A stretch of 64,000 nt of DNA. It comes from JBCCTX01 sp964468435. GTDB lineage: Bacteria > Bacteroidota > Bacteroidia > J057. The DNA is taken from the NCBI GenBank assembly GCA_964468435.1, contig CAYXVE010000003.1, positions 104,591 to 168,590 on the forward strand, given 5' to 3'. The notes beneath the pieces are model-generated. The model was not told the origin of the DNA and made no database searches. It was given only the letters and a program-made list of their open reading frames with translations. How positions within the stretch are numbered: the first letter of the stretch is position 1; each line of letters begins with the position of its first letter. Both the position numbers and the translations under genes were made by a program. Below are positions 1-8,457 of this stretch, piece after piece.

Positions 1-1246
1 TAATCAGAGCTCCTACCAGCAATCTGGAAAGGTCAAGACGGGATGTTGTGGCCTCGTAAGCTGCTCTCAAGGTATTTAGTGGCGATATCTTCCGCACTGC
101 CAGGAGCGGTAATAATGCAAACAATATAGAAATCGTTATTCCAATAATAACCCCCTGTGCCATAGCTCTCCATGAAATTCCTGTACTGGCTTCAAATGGT
201 AGAAATTCATTGAGTACCACGGGCAAAAAGACCTGAATCAGACTTCCCAGTAAAGCTCCCAATATGGATCCCACCAGCCCCATAGATGCTACCTGAATCA
301 AAAAGATCATAAATGACTGTTGACCAGATGTGCCCAGACAACGAAGTATTGCAACAGTATTTAATTTATCTTTGATGTAGATGTGCACTGCACTTGCTAC
401 GCCAAGGCTTCCCAGCAACAAGGCAATAAAAGCTACCAAGTTGAGAAAGCGGGTCAGGTTTGTAAATGCTTCTCCTATAGATTCCTTCCTGTCTTCCAGG
501 GTTTCTACCTGAATATTATCCTTGCGAAGTCTGGGCTTGATTGCTTCTGCAAGGGCTTCTATATCCTTATTGTCATCAAAGCGATAATAACGCTTGTATA
601 CTACCCGGCTTCCTTTCCTGATCAAGCCCGTTTCGTCCAAAAGTTCCATCGGCATGTATACCACTGGTGCAAAGGTTGAAGCCAGTCCTGTCCTCCCCGG
701 GGCCTGAAGTAAATTACCTGCAATCGCCATCGCTGCCTTACCAATTCTCACAGAATCTCCCACTTCTGCATCGTACTGCAACATGGCATTACGGTCTACC
801 AAGGCTTTCGTATAATCCTGTTGAATCTGGCTCTGGGCTCCTTTAGGCTCAGTCTCAAGTTTACCATAAAATGGATAATCACCTCTCAGTGCACGTACTT
901 CTACCAACCTGCTATTTTCTGTTTTGGGAAAATATAACATGGAAGCAAAACTGGCTTCATAAGCCTGTCGACCTCCCAGCGAATCAAGAAATGCATTCAA
1001 TGCCGAATCAGGTTTGATACGTGTTTCAATTACCATATCTGCCCCCAGCAACTCCCCCGCCTGAGCATCTATATCCTTACGGAGATTGTCACCAAAAGAA
1101 TTGATTGCTACCAGCGCAGCAATACCTACCACAATCGAGGTGATAAACAACAACAACCTTCCTCTGCTTTTCCGGCTATCACGCCATGCCATTTTGGCCA
1201 GCCATTTCCAATTCATTGAGTTAACGATTAATGATTGTGATTGCAT
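1..1246 (-). CDS. ABC transporter permease, FtsX/YbbP-like (3' end beyond the window)
   Basis: Predicted inner-membrane permease of an FtsX/MacB-type exporter; it would pair with the ATPase just upstream. The visible ~415 codons begin with a short cytoplasmic stretch (Trp-Arg-Asp-Ser-Arg-Lys), a first membrane helix near residues 25-45, a MacB-like periplasmic core, then three hydrophobic FtsX segments ending in the typical 'RKISPLNTLRA' region. The reading frame is open to the left edge, so the second FtsX half seen in YbbP (~800 residues) probably lies outside. I took the ATG at 1246; an in-frame ATG at 1216 (MNWKWLAK) is a good alternative and matches the family N-terminus better. The gap to the ATPase stop is 39 bases, so one operon is likely. 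Family call is solid; the substrate is unknown. Confidence 0.85.
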   Translation of the reverse strand, partial: MQSQSLIVNSMNWKWLAKMAWRDSRKSRGRLLLFITSIVVGIAALVAINSFGDNLRKDIDAQAGELLGADMVIETRIKPDSALNAFLDSLGGRQAYEASFASMLYFPKTENSRLVEVRALRGDYPFYGKLETEPKGAQSQIQQDYTKALVDRNAMLQYDAEVGDSVRIGKAAMAIAGNLLQAPGRTGLASTFAPVVYMPMELLDETGLIRKGSRVVYKRYYRFDDNKDIEALAEAIKPRLRKDNIQVETLEDRKESIGEAFTNLTRFLNLVAFIALLLGSLGVASAVHIYIKDKLNTVAILRCLGTSGQQSFMIFLIQVASMGLVGSILGALLGSLIQVFLPVVLNEFLPFEASTGISWRAMAQGVIIGITISILFALLPLLAVRKISPLNTLRAAYEATTSRLDLSRLLVGALI

Positions 1247-1285
1247 TTAGGATCACAGACTATCCTAGAAAAATATGAGATCATG

Positions 1286-2008
1286 TTATACACTGCTCTG
1301 ATTTTGGTCAATCACTTGATGCAAGGGATCTGTAGATTTCTGAGTTTCATCGCTAATCATCTTACCTCCTTTCAGTCGAATGATACGTTGTGTCTTGGAC
1401 GCCAGTTCCATGTCATGAGTTACTAGAACCAGTGTCGTACCTGCTTCACGATTGAGATCAAAAATCAGTTTTTCGACTATATCACTGGTTTCTTCATCCA
1501 GATTTCCAGTGGGTTCATCTGCAAAGAGTATTTTGGGTTGATTGGCAAAAGCCCGGGCCAATGCCACGCGCTGCTGTTCCCCACCGGAAAGCTGTGCGGG
1601 ATAGTGCTCAAAACGGTCTCCCAATCCAACACGACCCAGTAGTTCTTTGGCATGCCTGTTAGTATGTGGCAACCCCTGTAGTTCCATCGGTACCATTACA
1701 TTTTCCAGTGCATTGAGGGTAGATAGTAACTGAAAATTTTGGAAAATAAACCCTACATATTTATTTCTAACTTCTGCTCGTCCATCTTCGTCCAGGTCGT
1801 CTAGCTTGATACCATTTAACATCACACTACCCTGAGTAGCTCTGTCCAAGCCTGCACATAACCCCAGTAAAGTAGTTTTTCCACTTCCTGAAGGACCGAC
1901 TATAGCCAGTGTATCTCCGGATTCTACTTTGAAATTGATTTCACTAAGAACGGTGAGCGAACGCTTACCTGACTGGAAAGTTTTATCGAGGTTGATGACT
2001 TCTAACAT
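1286..2008 (-). CDS. ABC transporter ATP-binding protein, YbbA/LolD-like
   Basis: 240-residue ATPase that would energise the neighbouring FtsX-type permease. Walker A GPSGSGKTT is at residues 38-46, the Q-loop is in FIFQNFQLL, the ABC signature is LSGGEQQRVALARA, Walker B is ILFADEPTGNLDE and the H-loop is VTHD. Length and the NLDEETSD stretch after Walker B are typical of the MacB/LolD/YbbA branch. The next gene upstream on the other strand is a TesA-like esterase, the same divergent arrangement as tesA / ybbA-ybbP in E. coli, which favours a YbbA-type role over LolD (inference). What YbbAP moves is not known with certainty. Confidence 0.92.
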   Translation of the reverse strand: MLEVINLDKTFQSGKRSLTVLSEINFKVESGDTLAIVGPSGSGKTTLLGLCAGLDRATQGSVMLNGIKLDDLDEDGRAEVRNKYVGFIFQNFQLLSTLNALENVMVPMELQGLPHTNRHAKELLGRVGLGDRFEHYPAQLSGGEQQRVALARAFANQPKILFADEPTGNLDEETSDIVEKLIFDLNREAGTTLVLVTHDMELASKTQRIIRLKGGKMISDETQKSTDPLHQVIDQNQSSV

Positions 2009-2170
2009 ACTTGTAAATTACAACAAGAATACGTGTATTCTATCTACTTAGATATAATTTGATATATCTGACTATAGACTAACAGTTGAAATCAATTAAG
2101 TGTTTTTTACTCCCATTGAATCCTCCCATATATCTACATAATCATTATATTTACCTTAAATACACAATAT

Positions 2171-2914
2171 ATGTCTTCCTCTCTGGCAACAGAAGCACTT
2201 CACAAGAAATTATTTCCGGATTTGCTGCTAACATTTTTTTTCCTTTGGATCGTATTAGTCATGTCTTCCTGTAATCATTCACAAACCACTTCTCAGGATG
2301 GGCAATCCGTAGCGCAAAGTCAGGACACGACCATAGATACTAATCTAAATAACCAGGATAGTATTATTCTTTTTTTGGGAAATAGTCTAACAGCTGGTTA
2401 TGGAATCGAATTGACACAGGCATTTCCAGCTCTGATACAGGAAAAGATAGACTCGCTGGGTTTACCCTATGAAGTACGAAACAGTGGTTTAAGCGGGGAA
2501 ACTTCTGCAGGGGGCAATAGTCGTATAGACTTTGTCCTGAATACATTACAACAGCCTCTGGCAGTTTTTGTACTTGAGTTGGGAGCTAATGATGGACTAC
2601 GTGGTCTGAAGGTAGAAGAAACCCGGGAAAATCTACAGTTTATCATCGATAAAGTAAGGGATAAATATCCAGCAACAGATATTATACTCTGCGGCATGGA
2701 AGCACCTCCCAATATGGGAGATGAGTTTACTCAGTCTTTCAGAGAGGTTTTTCCCCATCTTGCACGTACCAATGATATCACACTTGTCCCCTTTTTGCTG
2801 GAAGATGTAGCAGGTGAACCAGAGCTCAATCTACCTGATGGTATACATCCTACACCACAGGGGCATGAAATACTTGCTGAAAATGTATGGAAATACCTCA
2901 AGGAATTGTTGTAA
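2171..2914 (+). CDS. TesA-like SGNH arylesterase, predicted lipoprotein
   Basis: 247-residue GDSL/SGNH hydrolase, probably a periplasmic or outer-membrane esterase or lysophospholipase. A hydrophobic segment at about residues 18-33 ends in MSSC, a plausible lipobox with Cys34. Catalytic block I reads GNSLTAGYG with Ser72 (Asn replaces the usual Asp of GDS), block III is GAND, and the final Asp-His block is DGIHPTPQGH. All nucleophile, oxyanion and Asp/His residues of TesA are therefore kept. It starts 162 bases from the divergent ABC ATPase, as tesA does from ybbA in E. coli. An ATG at 2261 exists but would remove the signal segment, so I kept 2171. It converges with the SRPBCC gene with one base between the stops. 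Confidence 0.9.
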   Translation: MSSSLATEALHKKLFPDLLLTFFFLWIVLVMSSCNHSQTTSQDGQSVAQSQDTTIDTNLNNQDSIILFLGNSLTAGYGIELTQAFPALIQEKIDSLGLPYEVRNSGLSGETSAGGNSRIDFVLNTLQQPLAVFVLELGANDGLRGLKVEETRENLQFIIDKVRDKYPATDIILCGMEAPPNMGDEFTQSFREVFPHLARTNDITLVPFLLEDVAGEPELNLPDGIHPTPQGHEILAENVWKYLKELL

Positions 2915-2915
2915 C

Positions 2916-3425
2916 TTATTTCACTCGCTTCAACAAACCCTTAAACTGCGACCAGAACAGTCTTTGGGAAAAAGTCCAGAATCCTCTCATGTATCGCTTT
3001 ACAAAGCTATCGACCTGACAGGTAACTTCAGTACCTCCGCTGGTAAGCGGTTTGAGCCAAAATTGTAATCTGGTTGGCCTGATCCAGCGCTGAGTGATGG
3101 CATAGCTTCCGTAGAGGTACTGCAAATCGCGATAATGGGGTGCATTGATTTCAGTGAGTACTCCCGCAAAATTCAGAAACGGACCATGATGCACATTGAA
3201 TACGCCTTCTGCAAAGTCCGCTGTAATGTGTTCAGGATCAGGAGATACAAACTCTACCCGGAAAGGCCAGATTTGTCCTTTCGTGAACGTTTCAGGTGTA
3301 TTGAGCCATTCCCACATCCTTTGTTGTGATGCTGGAACTTCAACCGAAAAGGAGAATGTATGCGTTTCAAATCCAGGAGGCTTAACATTTAATGGAATTT
3401 GTCGGTAAATACCTGCAGATAACAT
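2916..3425 (-). CDS. SRPBCC-family (START-like) ligand-binding protein
   Basis: 169-residue cytosolic protein with the SRPBCC (polyketide cyclase/START) pattern. An N-terminal strand (FSFSVEVPAS) leads into the helix QQRMWEWLNTPETFTKGQIWPF, followed by alternating strands and a long C-terminal amphipathic helix. Such folds bind hydrophobic ligands in a deep cavity; the ligand cannot be told from sequence. The N-terminus looks about 20 residues longer than the core fold, so an internal start is possible. It converges on the TesA-like gene. I see no catalytic motif and infer no reaction. Confidence 0.75.
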   Translation of the reverse strand: MLSAGIYRQIPLNVKPPGFETHTFSFSVEVPASQQRMWEWLNTPETFTKGQIWPFRVEFVSPDPEHITADFAEGVFNVHHGPFLNFAGVLTEINAPHYRDLQYLYGSYAITQRWIRPTRLQFWLKPLTSGGTEVTCQVDSFVKRYMRGFWTFSQRLFWSQFKGLLKRVK

Positions 3426-3436
3426 GTATAGGTCGA

Positions 3437-3467
3437 TTTGTTGATTGATTACATAACCTTATCTTTG
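3437..3467 (+). promoter_or_regulatory. Bacteroidota-type promoter for the SpoIIM operon
   Basis: TTTG at 3437-3440, 19 bases, then TATCTTTG at 3460-3467: a full match to the phylum's TTTG-N19-TAnnTTTG consensus. The start codon lies 40 bases downstream, leaving a short leader. Confidence 0.65.
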
Positions 3468-3507
3468 GGCAATATGTTGGCATATTTATTATCTTGGTAA
3501 AAACAAT

Positions 3508-4506
3508 ATGCGGGAACCGGCATTTCTCAAACATAATAAAGACAAATGGCTTACATATGAAGCTGAGCTATCGGAGAATACCCCAGAGCCGGAAGCAGAC
3601 CGGCTAGCTGAGTTGTACGTCGAATTGACTGATGATCTTGCTTATGCACGTACATTTTACCCCCGTAGTAAAATTGTCAAGTATCTGAATGGGCTTGCCG
3701 CTAAAACTCATCTACTGATCTACCGCAACAAAAAAGAGCAAAAGCAGCGGCTTGGTATCTTCTGGACACGTGAATTACCACTTCTCAACTGGGAAGCACG
3801 GAGGTTTTTCTTTTACTCGTTCCTCATTTTCACCATTTCCTTTCTCATAGGACTTATTTCAACCCTTAAGGATCAAGAATTTGTCAGAATTATTCTGGGG
3901 GATGCATATGTCAATATGACCATAGAAAACATTAAGAATGGAAATCCACTTGGAGTATATGGTTCAACGCCTCAGTGGGAAATGTTCTTTGTAATTGCAT
4001 TCAATAATCTGTTGGTTATGTTGCAAATTTATGCAATCGGTATTACGTTTTCGGTAGGGACAGTCATTGGTTTTCCTGGATGGGTATCAGGCATTTTTCA
4101 GAATGGTGTAATGGTTGGTGCTTTTCTGGGCTTCTTTCAACAGTACAACTTGTTCTGGGAAGCTGTACCGATTGTATATATTCACGGTACCCTTGAGCTT
4201 TCTGCATTGGTACTGGGCGGTGGTGCAGGACTTATGCTAGGTAACAGCCTGCTGTTTCCAGGCACATATACCCGGCTTCAATCACTCCAGTTTGCTGCCC
4301 GGAAAAGCGTAAAGATCATGGTTGGTCTTGTTCCGATTATCATTCTAGCTGCTTTTCTGGAATCATTTGTAACACGGCTAACCCAAATGCCACTTATTAT
4401 TAAGCTACTGATTATCATTGCTTCGTTGGGATTTATTATGGGTTACTACATCTTCTTCCCCTATTATTTATCAAAAAGACACATATCCCATTCTGGATTA
4501 CAATGA
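3508..4506 (+). CDS. SpoIIM/DUF95-family integral membrane protein
   Basis: 332-residue protein of the stage II sporulation protein M family. In non-sporulating Bacteroidota these are polytopic membrane proteins usually encoded with RDD, DUF4129, DUF4350, MoxR and DUF58 genes; their role is unproven. The first ~100 residues are cytosolic and charged (MREPAFLKHNKDKW). Hydrophobic segments follow at roughly residues 108-125, 170-190, 200-220, 228-250, 275-290 and 300-322. The conserved 'HGTLELSALVLGGGAG' stretch is characteristic of the family. The stop overlaps the next start (ATGA), so translational coupling is likely. A consensus promoter lies upstream. Confidence 0.88.
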   Translation: MREPAFLKHNKDKWLTYEAELSENTPEPEADRLAELYVELTDDLAYARTFYPRSKIVKYLNGLAAKTHLLIYRNKKEQKQRLGIFWTRELPLLNWEARRFFFYSFLIFTISFLIGLISTLKDQEFVRIILGDAYVNMTIENIKNGNPLGVYGSTPQWEMFFVIAFNNLLVMLQIYAIGITFSVGTVIGFPGWVSGIFQNGVMVGAFLGFFQQYNLFWEAVPIVYIHGTLELSALVLGGGAGLMLGNSLLFPGTYTRLQSLQFAARKSVKIMVGLVPIIILAAFLESFVTRLTQMPLIIKLLIIIASLGFIMGYYIFFPYYLSKRHISHSGLQ

Positions 4507-5237
4507 ATCGACCTATCAAACATATCTGGATAGGATGTTGTATTCTATTACTTTTTTTCTCTCCTCAGAAAGTAGAGGCACAGCAGGAAGAATTTCAGTC
4601 ATCTCAATCTACTCTGGCGGAGTCCGTAAAGTCTATGGACTCAACGAGGTTGAATGCTTTCCGGAAAATGGATGCGTTTAACTATGAACTGAAGGAACCC
4701 AAACTGTCATGGTTGGAAAAAATGTTGAACTGGATAGCTGAAAGACTCGAAGGTAACCGCAAACAATCAAAAAAATTCTGGACAGTAGTGGGATATTTGA
4801 TTGCAGCCTTTGCAATGATTTTAATCATATTCACATTGCTGAAAGTAAAGTTTACAAGTCTGTTTGCCAAAACTTCAAAATCCCATGTAGGCTGGGAAGG
4901 AATGACTGAAGAAGAATTTAAAGGTACGGACTTCCAGAAACAGATCCAATCTGCTTTATCTGAGGAAAATTATACTTATGCCATCAGGCTTCAATACCTC
5001 GAATCTTTAAAAAAACTTACTGAAGCAGCGATAATTACCTGGATGCCTAACAAGACCAACTTTGCTTATCAAAAGGAATTAAGCGGCACAGGACTGGAGC
5101 AGGAATTTGAGAATATCGCCAGGGTATATGAATATGCTTGGTATGGAGAATTCCCGGTAGATAAGATAAAATATCATAAGATACAGGATCTATTCGTACA
5201 GTTTCGAACCCTGATAACGTCATTTTCTTCATCGTGA
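4503..5237 (+). CDS. DUF4129 domain-containing membrane protein
   Basis: 244 residues: an N-terminal signal/anchor (IWIGCCILLLFFSPQKVEA), a periplasmic linker, one membrane helix at about residues 96-120, and a C-terminal cytosolic DUF4129 domain with the typical YEYAWYGEFPV ending. Members sit in MoxR/DUF58/SpoIIM clusters and are thought to belong to an envelope-associated complex (genomic context, not proven). Both ends overlap neighbours by 4 bases (ATGA before, GTGA after), so three genes form a tightly coupled unit. Confidence 0.85.
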   Translation: MNRPIKHIWIGCCILLLFFSPQKVEAQQEEFQSSQSTLAESVKSMDSTRLNAFRKMDAFNYELKEPKLSWLEKMLNWIAERLEGNRKQSKKFWTVVGYLIAAFAMILIIFTLLKVKFTSLFAKTSKSHVGWEGMTEEEFKGTDFQKQIQSALSEENYTYAIRLQYLESLKKLTEAAIITWMPNKTNFAYQKELSGTGLEQEFENIARVYEYAWYGEFPVDKIKYHKIQDLFVQFRTLITSFSSS

Positions 5238-6454
5238 AAAAAACCAGATTGCAATATTTTATCCCTGGCCTTGTGGTTCTGGTATTATACCTGCTGATAT
5301 CCTATGCCAACACCCAGATAGACAAGGGCATCAACTGGTCTGAGTCCTATTCGGCAAATGATAAAATACCCTATGGCACGTATGTTCTTTATGAAAGTCT
5401 GGAAGATTTATATCATGGTGTAAGTGTCCCGGAAATACAGGACCCCCCCTATACATTTCTTGAGCTGGAGGTAGAAGTATACCCATATTATACCAGTTAT
5501 TTATTTATCACCTCGTACTTTAGACCTGATCAAGCGAGTTGGGATGCCTTACTTGATTATGTATATAATGGTAATCAAGTTTTTATAGCTTCTGATCTTT
5601 TTTCAGACCTTGTAAAAGACTCCCTGAATTTCGAAACCAGACAACAATATTGGGATCGTAAAGAAGATTCAGTAGAATCATATTTCCTGGTTTCTGGCTT
5701 ATCAGAGCATGCCGGTTACCATTTTTCCGTAGCTGGTTTCAAACAATATTTTTCTGAGTTTGATAGCACACACTGTATGCAGCTTGCGAGCAATAATTAT
5801 GGGCAGATCAATCTGCTAGAGATTCCCTTTGGAGGAGGTAGTTTTATACTATCTACAACTCCCCTGGCCTTTACCAATTATCATCTACTTTATACTCCGT
5901 TAATGGATGATTTTGCTGCTACGACTCTTTCATTGTTGAGAAAAACAGATATTCTGTACTGGGATGAATATTACAAACTCCCCAGTATGGAGCGAAGGGA
6001 ACGTGAGAAAAATTCGTTGCAGTTTATTCAGCGCGAGCCTGCTCTTCGCTGGGCATTCTGGTTTATGGTAGCCTTACTTATCATCTATGTACTGTTTGAA
6101 GTCAAACGCAAGCAACGCATCATCGAAATAGTAAAACCCCTGCCCAATACGACACTCGAATTCACAGAAACCATGGGCAGACTTTACTTTCGAAAGCAAA
6201 ATCACAAGAATCTAATACAGAAAAAAATAAATATTTTACTTGAACGGATCAGAAGCAGATTTCAGGTATCTACCCAGCAACTAGATCAGGAATTTACCCA
6301 GAAGCTTGCTGCAAAAAGTGGGATGCCACTTGAAGAGTTAGAAAAGCTTACAAAACTTGTCAATCGGTTGCAGAAGCAAGAAGTTGCTTCTGAACAGGAT
6401 CTAATAGCTTTGAACTGGCTGGTAGAAAATTTTTACCAGTACATAGATGAATAG
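5234..6454 (+). CDS. DUF4350 domain-containing membrane protein
   Basis: 406 residues, starting at GTG inside the preceding stop. A membrane helix at residues 8-25 is followed by a long extracytoplasmic DUF4350 region (NDKIPYGTYVLYESL, LDYVYNGNQVFIASDLF, IPFGGGSFILSTTPLAFTNYHLL). A second helix lies near residues 272-288 and a helical cytosolic tail ends the protein. The fold resembles a glutamine-amidotransferase-like domain used in other systems to sense or bind, but no catalytic Cys-His pair is evident. In other Cytophagales this gene is normally followed by moxR and DUF58; here the next gene is on the opposite strand. Confidence 0.85.
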   Translation: MKKTRLQYFIPGLVVLVLYLLISYANTQIDKGINWSESYSANDKIPYGTYVLYESLEDLYHGVSVPEIQDPPYTFLELEVEVYPYYTSYLFITSYFRPDQASWDALLDYVYNGNQVFIASDLFSDLVKDSLNFETRQQYWDRKEDSVESYFLVSGLSEHAGYHFSVAGFKQYFSEFDSTHCMQLASNNYGQINLLEIPFGGGSFILSTTPLAFTNYHLLYTPLMDDFAATTLSLLRKTDILYWDEYYKLPSMERREREKNSLQFIQREPALRWAFWFMVALLIIYVLFEVKRKQRIIEIVKPLPNTTLEFTETMGRLYFRKQNHKNLIQKKINILLERIRSRFQVSTQQLDQEFTQKLAAKSGMPLEELEKLTKLVNRLQKQEVASEQDLIALNWLVENFYQYIDE

Positions 6455-6467
6455 TGTCTATCGATAA

Positions 6468-8192
6468 CTATCTACTTCCCCAAACGGGAGCAAAATCCAG
6501 CTGACTGAATTTAAATGAATCTTTAGGAGGTCTATAGCTAACCGTAACGTCATTGAGTATATCAAATTTGTGCTTGATCTCAGCAAAGATATCACTGTGA
6601 TCTTTATATGTCATCTCAATGTCTATGAGCTGAGCTATCCCTGAGATGAGCATCCATGAAGGCAGAACATCGAGGATGTGATCCAGATTTCTCCAGTGAT
6701 CTACTGCTACACCTGTTTTATCCAATCTCCCTTTAGGAAGCCTCATCCACATGTCAGGAGTCATTTGCTTGATCTGAACAGCCATCTTGCTTACCTGAGG
6801 CATACCCTTGAAATTGATGTAGGTACCTTCAGACTCGATAGAATTGGCAGCTGGCAACAGCACATTCACTTGCTCGTATATTTCCAGATCTTTGGTAGCA
6901 TGTACCACCGAAGTAACACCATGCAGGCTATCCAATTCTGCAAAGACCCTATCGTTTTCCAATGTGTACAGAAAATCTATTTCTCTATTTTCCAGCCATT
7001 GCTTAAGCTCATCCAGTTCAAGGGGTTTGAACCCTAATAGTTCGCAAGATGCAGCATTAGGTGTACGGTCATCCTGAATAAGCCAGTCATCTCCGTATCC
7101 CTCGACAATATGGGGGACGTAGTAAATATCACTAATACCGAGTTCAGCCGCTAGCTCTCTGAGTGCGTAGTTACTTTCCAGTGAAGCATAAGGCGAACCC
7201 AGCAATATTGTATTACCACTACTGTTTTGGATTAGTTCTACAGCTTTACGCACACCTTCCTGAAAATTAACGGGTATGCCACCTTTGAGCTGAACACCGG
7301 AATGTCGGTTATCATTGTACAGTTCGACATTGAGGCGATGTGCATCGGGCATCCAATAGTCATTGACGTCAAGACTTCTTCTAGGGGTGATACGCATCAC
7401 TTTATTATCCCTTATCCACACAAAGGTATTGGTACCCGTACTGTCGTTCATATCAATCGCTGGAGCATAATACATTTCCCATACTCTTGCCTGAAAGCGA
7501 TGTTGTTTACTAGTTAATGCTCCTACAGGACAAAGGTCAATGGTACACATTGAGTAAGGATCATCGAAGGTAACACCAGGGGGTGTCCCGGGATAGTTTC
7601 TTTCACCTCTACCGATGATGGTAAGTTGATTGGAGCCGGATATCTCTTCGGTAAACCGCGTACAACGTGTACAGTTTATACATCTTTCCTCATCCAGTAT
7701 GACATTAGGACCAAGGTCTACACGTTTGCGCTTATGCCCCTTAGTATTTTCAAAGCGTGATCCTTCCGGACCGTATTTATATGTCCAGATCTGGAGCGGA
7801 CACTCCCCTGCCTGATCACAAATTGGGCAATCTAGTGGGTGATTAATGAGCATATATTCCAATACGCCTTTCTGATCCCGCTCTATGGTTTCGGAAGTAC
7901 GATGGGTTTTTACGATCATCCCATCCGCCAGTGGTGTGTTACAAGCGGTATTGGGCTTTCTACCCCATCTCACAACAGGATTTCCATCCTCATCATATTG
8001 ATATTCTCCAGTCTCTCTATCCTTCATATGCATACCTACTTCTACCAGACACATACGGCAATTGGTAGGAATACTCATGGCTGGATGATAGCAGAAGTAG
8101 GGTATTTCGATTCCCTGATCTAAAGCATACTGAAGGAGATAGTGTTTCCCCTCAAATTCGTATTCTTTTCCGTCTATTAAAACTTTTGGCAT
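6468..8192 (-). CDS. nuoG: NuoG-like Fe-S subunit of NADH-quinone oxidoreductase (complex I)
   Basis: 574-residue protein starting at MPKVLIDGKEYEF. An open frame continues upstream to 8297, but that extension has no family resemblance. The N-terminal plant-ferredoxin-like [2Fe-2S] domain has Cys in CYHP, NCRMC and CNTPL. The NuoG-type His/Cys [4Fe-4S] site is HPLDCPICDQAGECPLQ, and the second [4Fe-4S] site is CINCTRC with the distal CPVGAL. The C-terminal part resembles a reduced molybdopterin-oxidoreductase-like domain and is much shorter than in ~900-residue enterobacterial NuoG. It would carry electrons from NuoF towards quinone at the inner membrane. No other nuo gene is in the window, so this copy stands apart from a full nuo operon. 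It could instead be a related hydrogenase or dehydrogenase Fe-S subunit. Confidence 0.85.
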   Translation of the reverse strand: MPKVLIDGKEYEFEGKHYLLQYALDQGIEIPYFCYHPAMSIPTNCRMCLVEVGMHMKDRETGEYQYDEDGNPVVRWGRKPNTACNTPLADGMIVKTHRTSETIERDQKGVLEYMLINHPLDCPICDQAGECPLQIWTYKYGPEGSRFENTKGHKRKRVDLGPNVILDEERCINCTRCTRFTEEISGSNQLTIIGRGERNYPGTPPGVTFDDPYSMCTIDLCPVGALTSKQHRFQARVWEMYYAPAIDMNDSTGTNTFVWIRDNKVMRITPRRSLDVNDYWMPDAHRLNVELYNDNRHSGVQLKGGIPVNFQEGVRKAVELIQNSSGNTILLGSPYASLESNYALRELAAELGISDIYYVPHIVEGYGDDWLIQDDRTPNAASCELLGFKPLELDELKQWLENREIDFLYTLENDRVFAELDSLHGVTSVVHATKDLEIYEQVNVLLPAANSIESEGTYINFKGMPQVSKMAVQIKQMTPDMWMRLPKGRLDKTGVAVDHWRNLDHILDVLPSWMLISGIAQLIDIEMTYKDHSDIFAEIKHKFDILNDVTVSYRPPKDSFKFSQLDFAPVWGSR

Positions 8193-8423
8193 CGCTGATG
8201 ATATTCTATTTTGCTGAAATCCGGCTAAATTTAGAGATAAATTTAATGATTCTAAAAGAAATCTGAGCTTAGATTTTGCTCTTTGATTAGATAACATGCT
8301 CCATGCTACAGAATCATTAAATATCTACATTTAATGATAAAAACCAACTCTTTCCATGAAAGTTCAAATACAGGGTAGATCAATTTGCTTTATCAGACCT
8401 GTGATCCACCTGTTCTTTAAGTC

Positions 8424-8453
8424 TTTGGTTTGGGATTGATTTGTATAACTTTG
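8424..8453 (+). promoter_or_regulatory. Bacteroidota-type promoter close to the glycosyltransferase start
   Basis: TTTG at 8424-8427, 18 bases, then TAACTTTG at 8446-8453. The -7 element ends only 4 bases before the ATG at 8458, so a transcript from it would be leaderless or nearly so. Confidence 0.45.
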
Positions 8454-8457
8454 CCAT

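Noticed and set aside
383..679. 98-residue plus-strand frame
   Set aside because: It lies antisense to the FtsX-type permease, whose reading is continuous and family-like; this frame has no recognisable content.
8193..8297. N-terminal extension of NuoG
   Set aside because: The extra 35 residues have no ferredoxin-domain similarity, and MPKVLIDG matches the family start.
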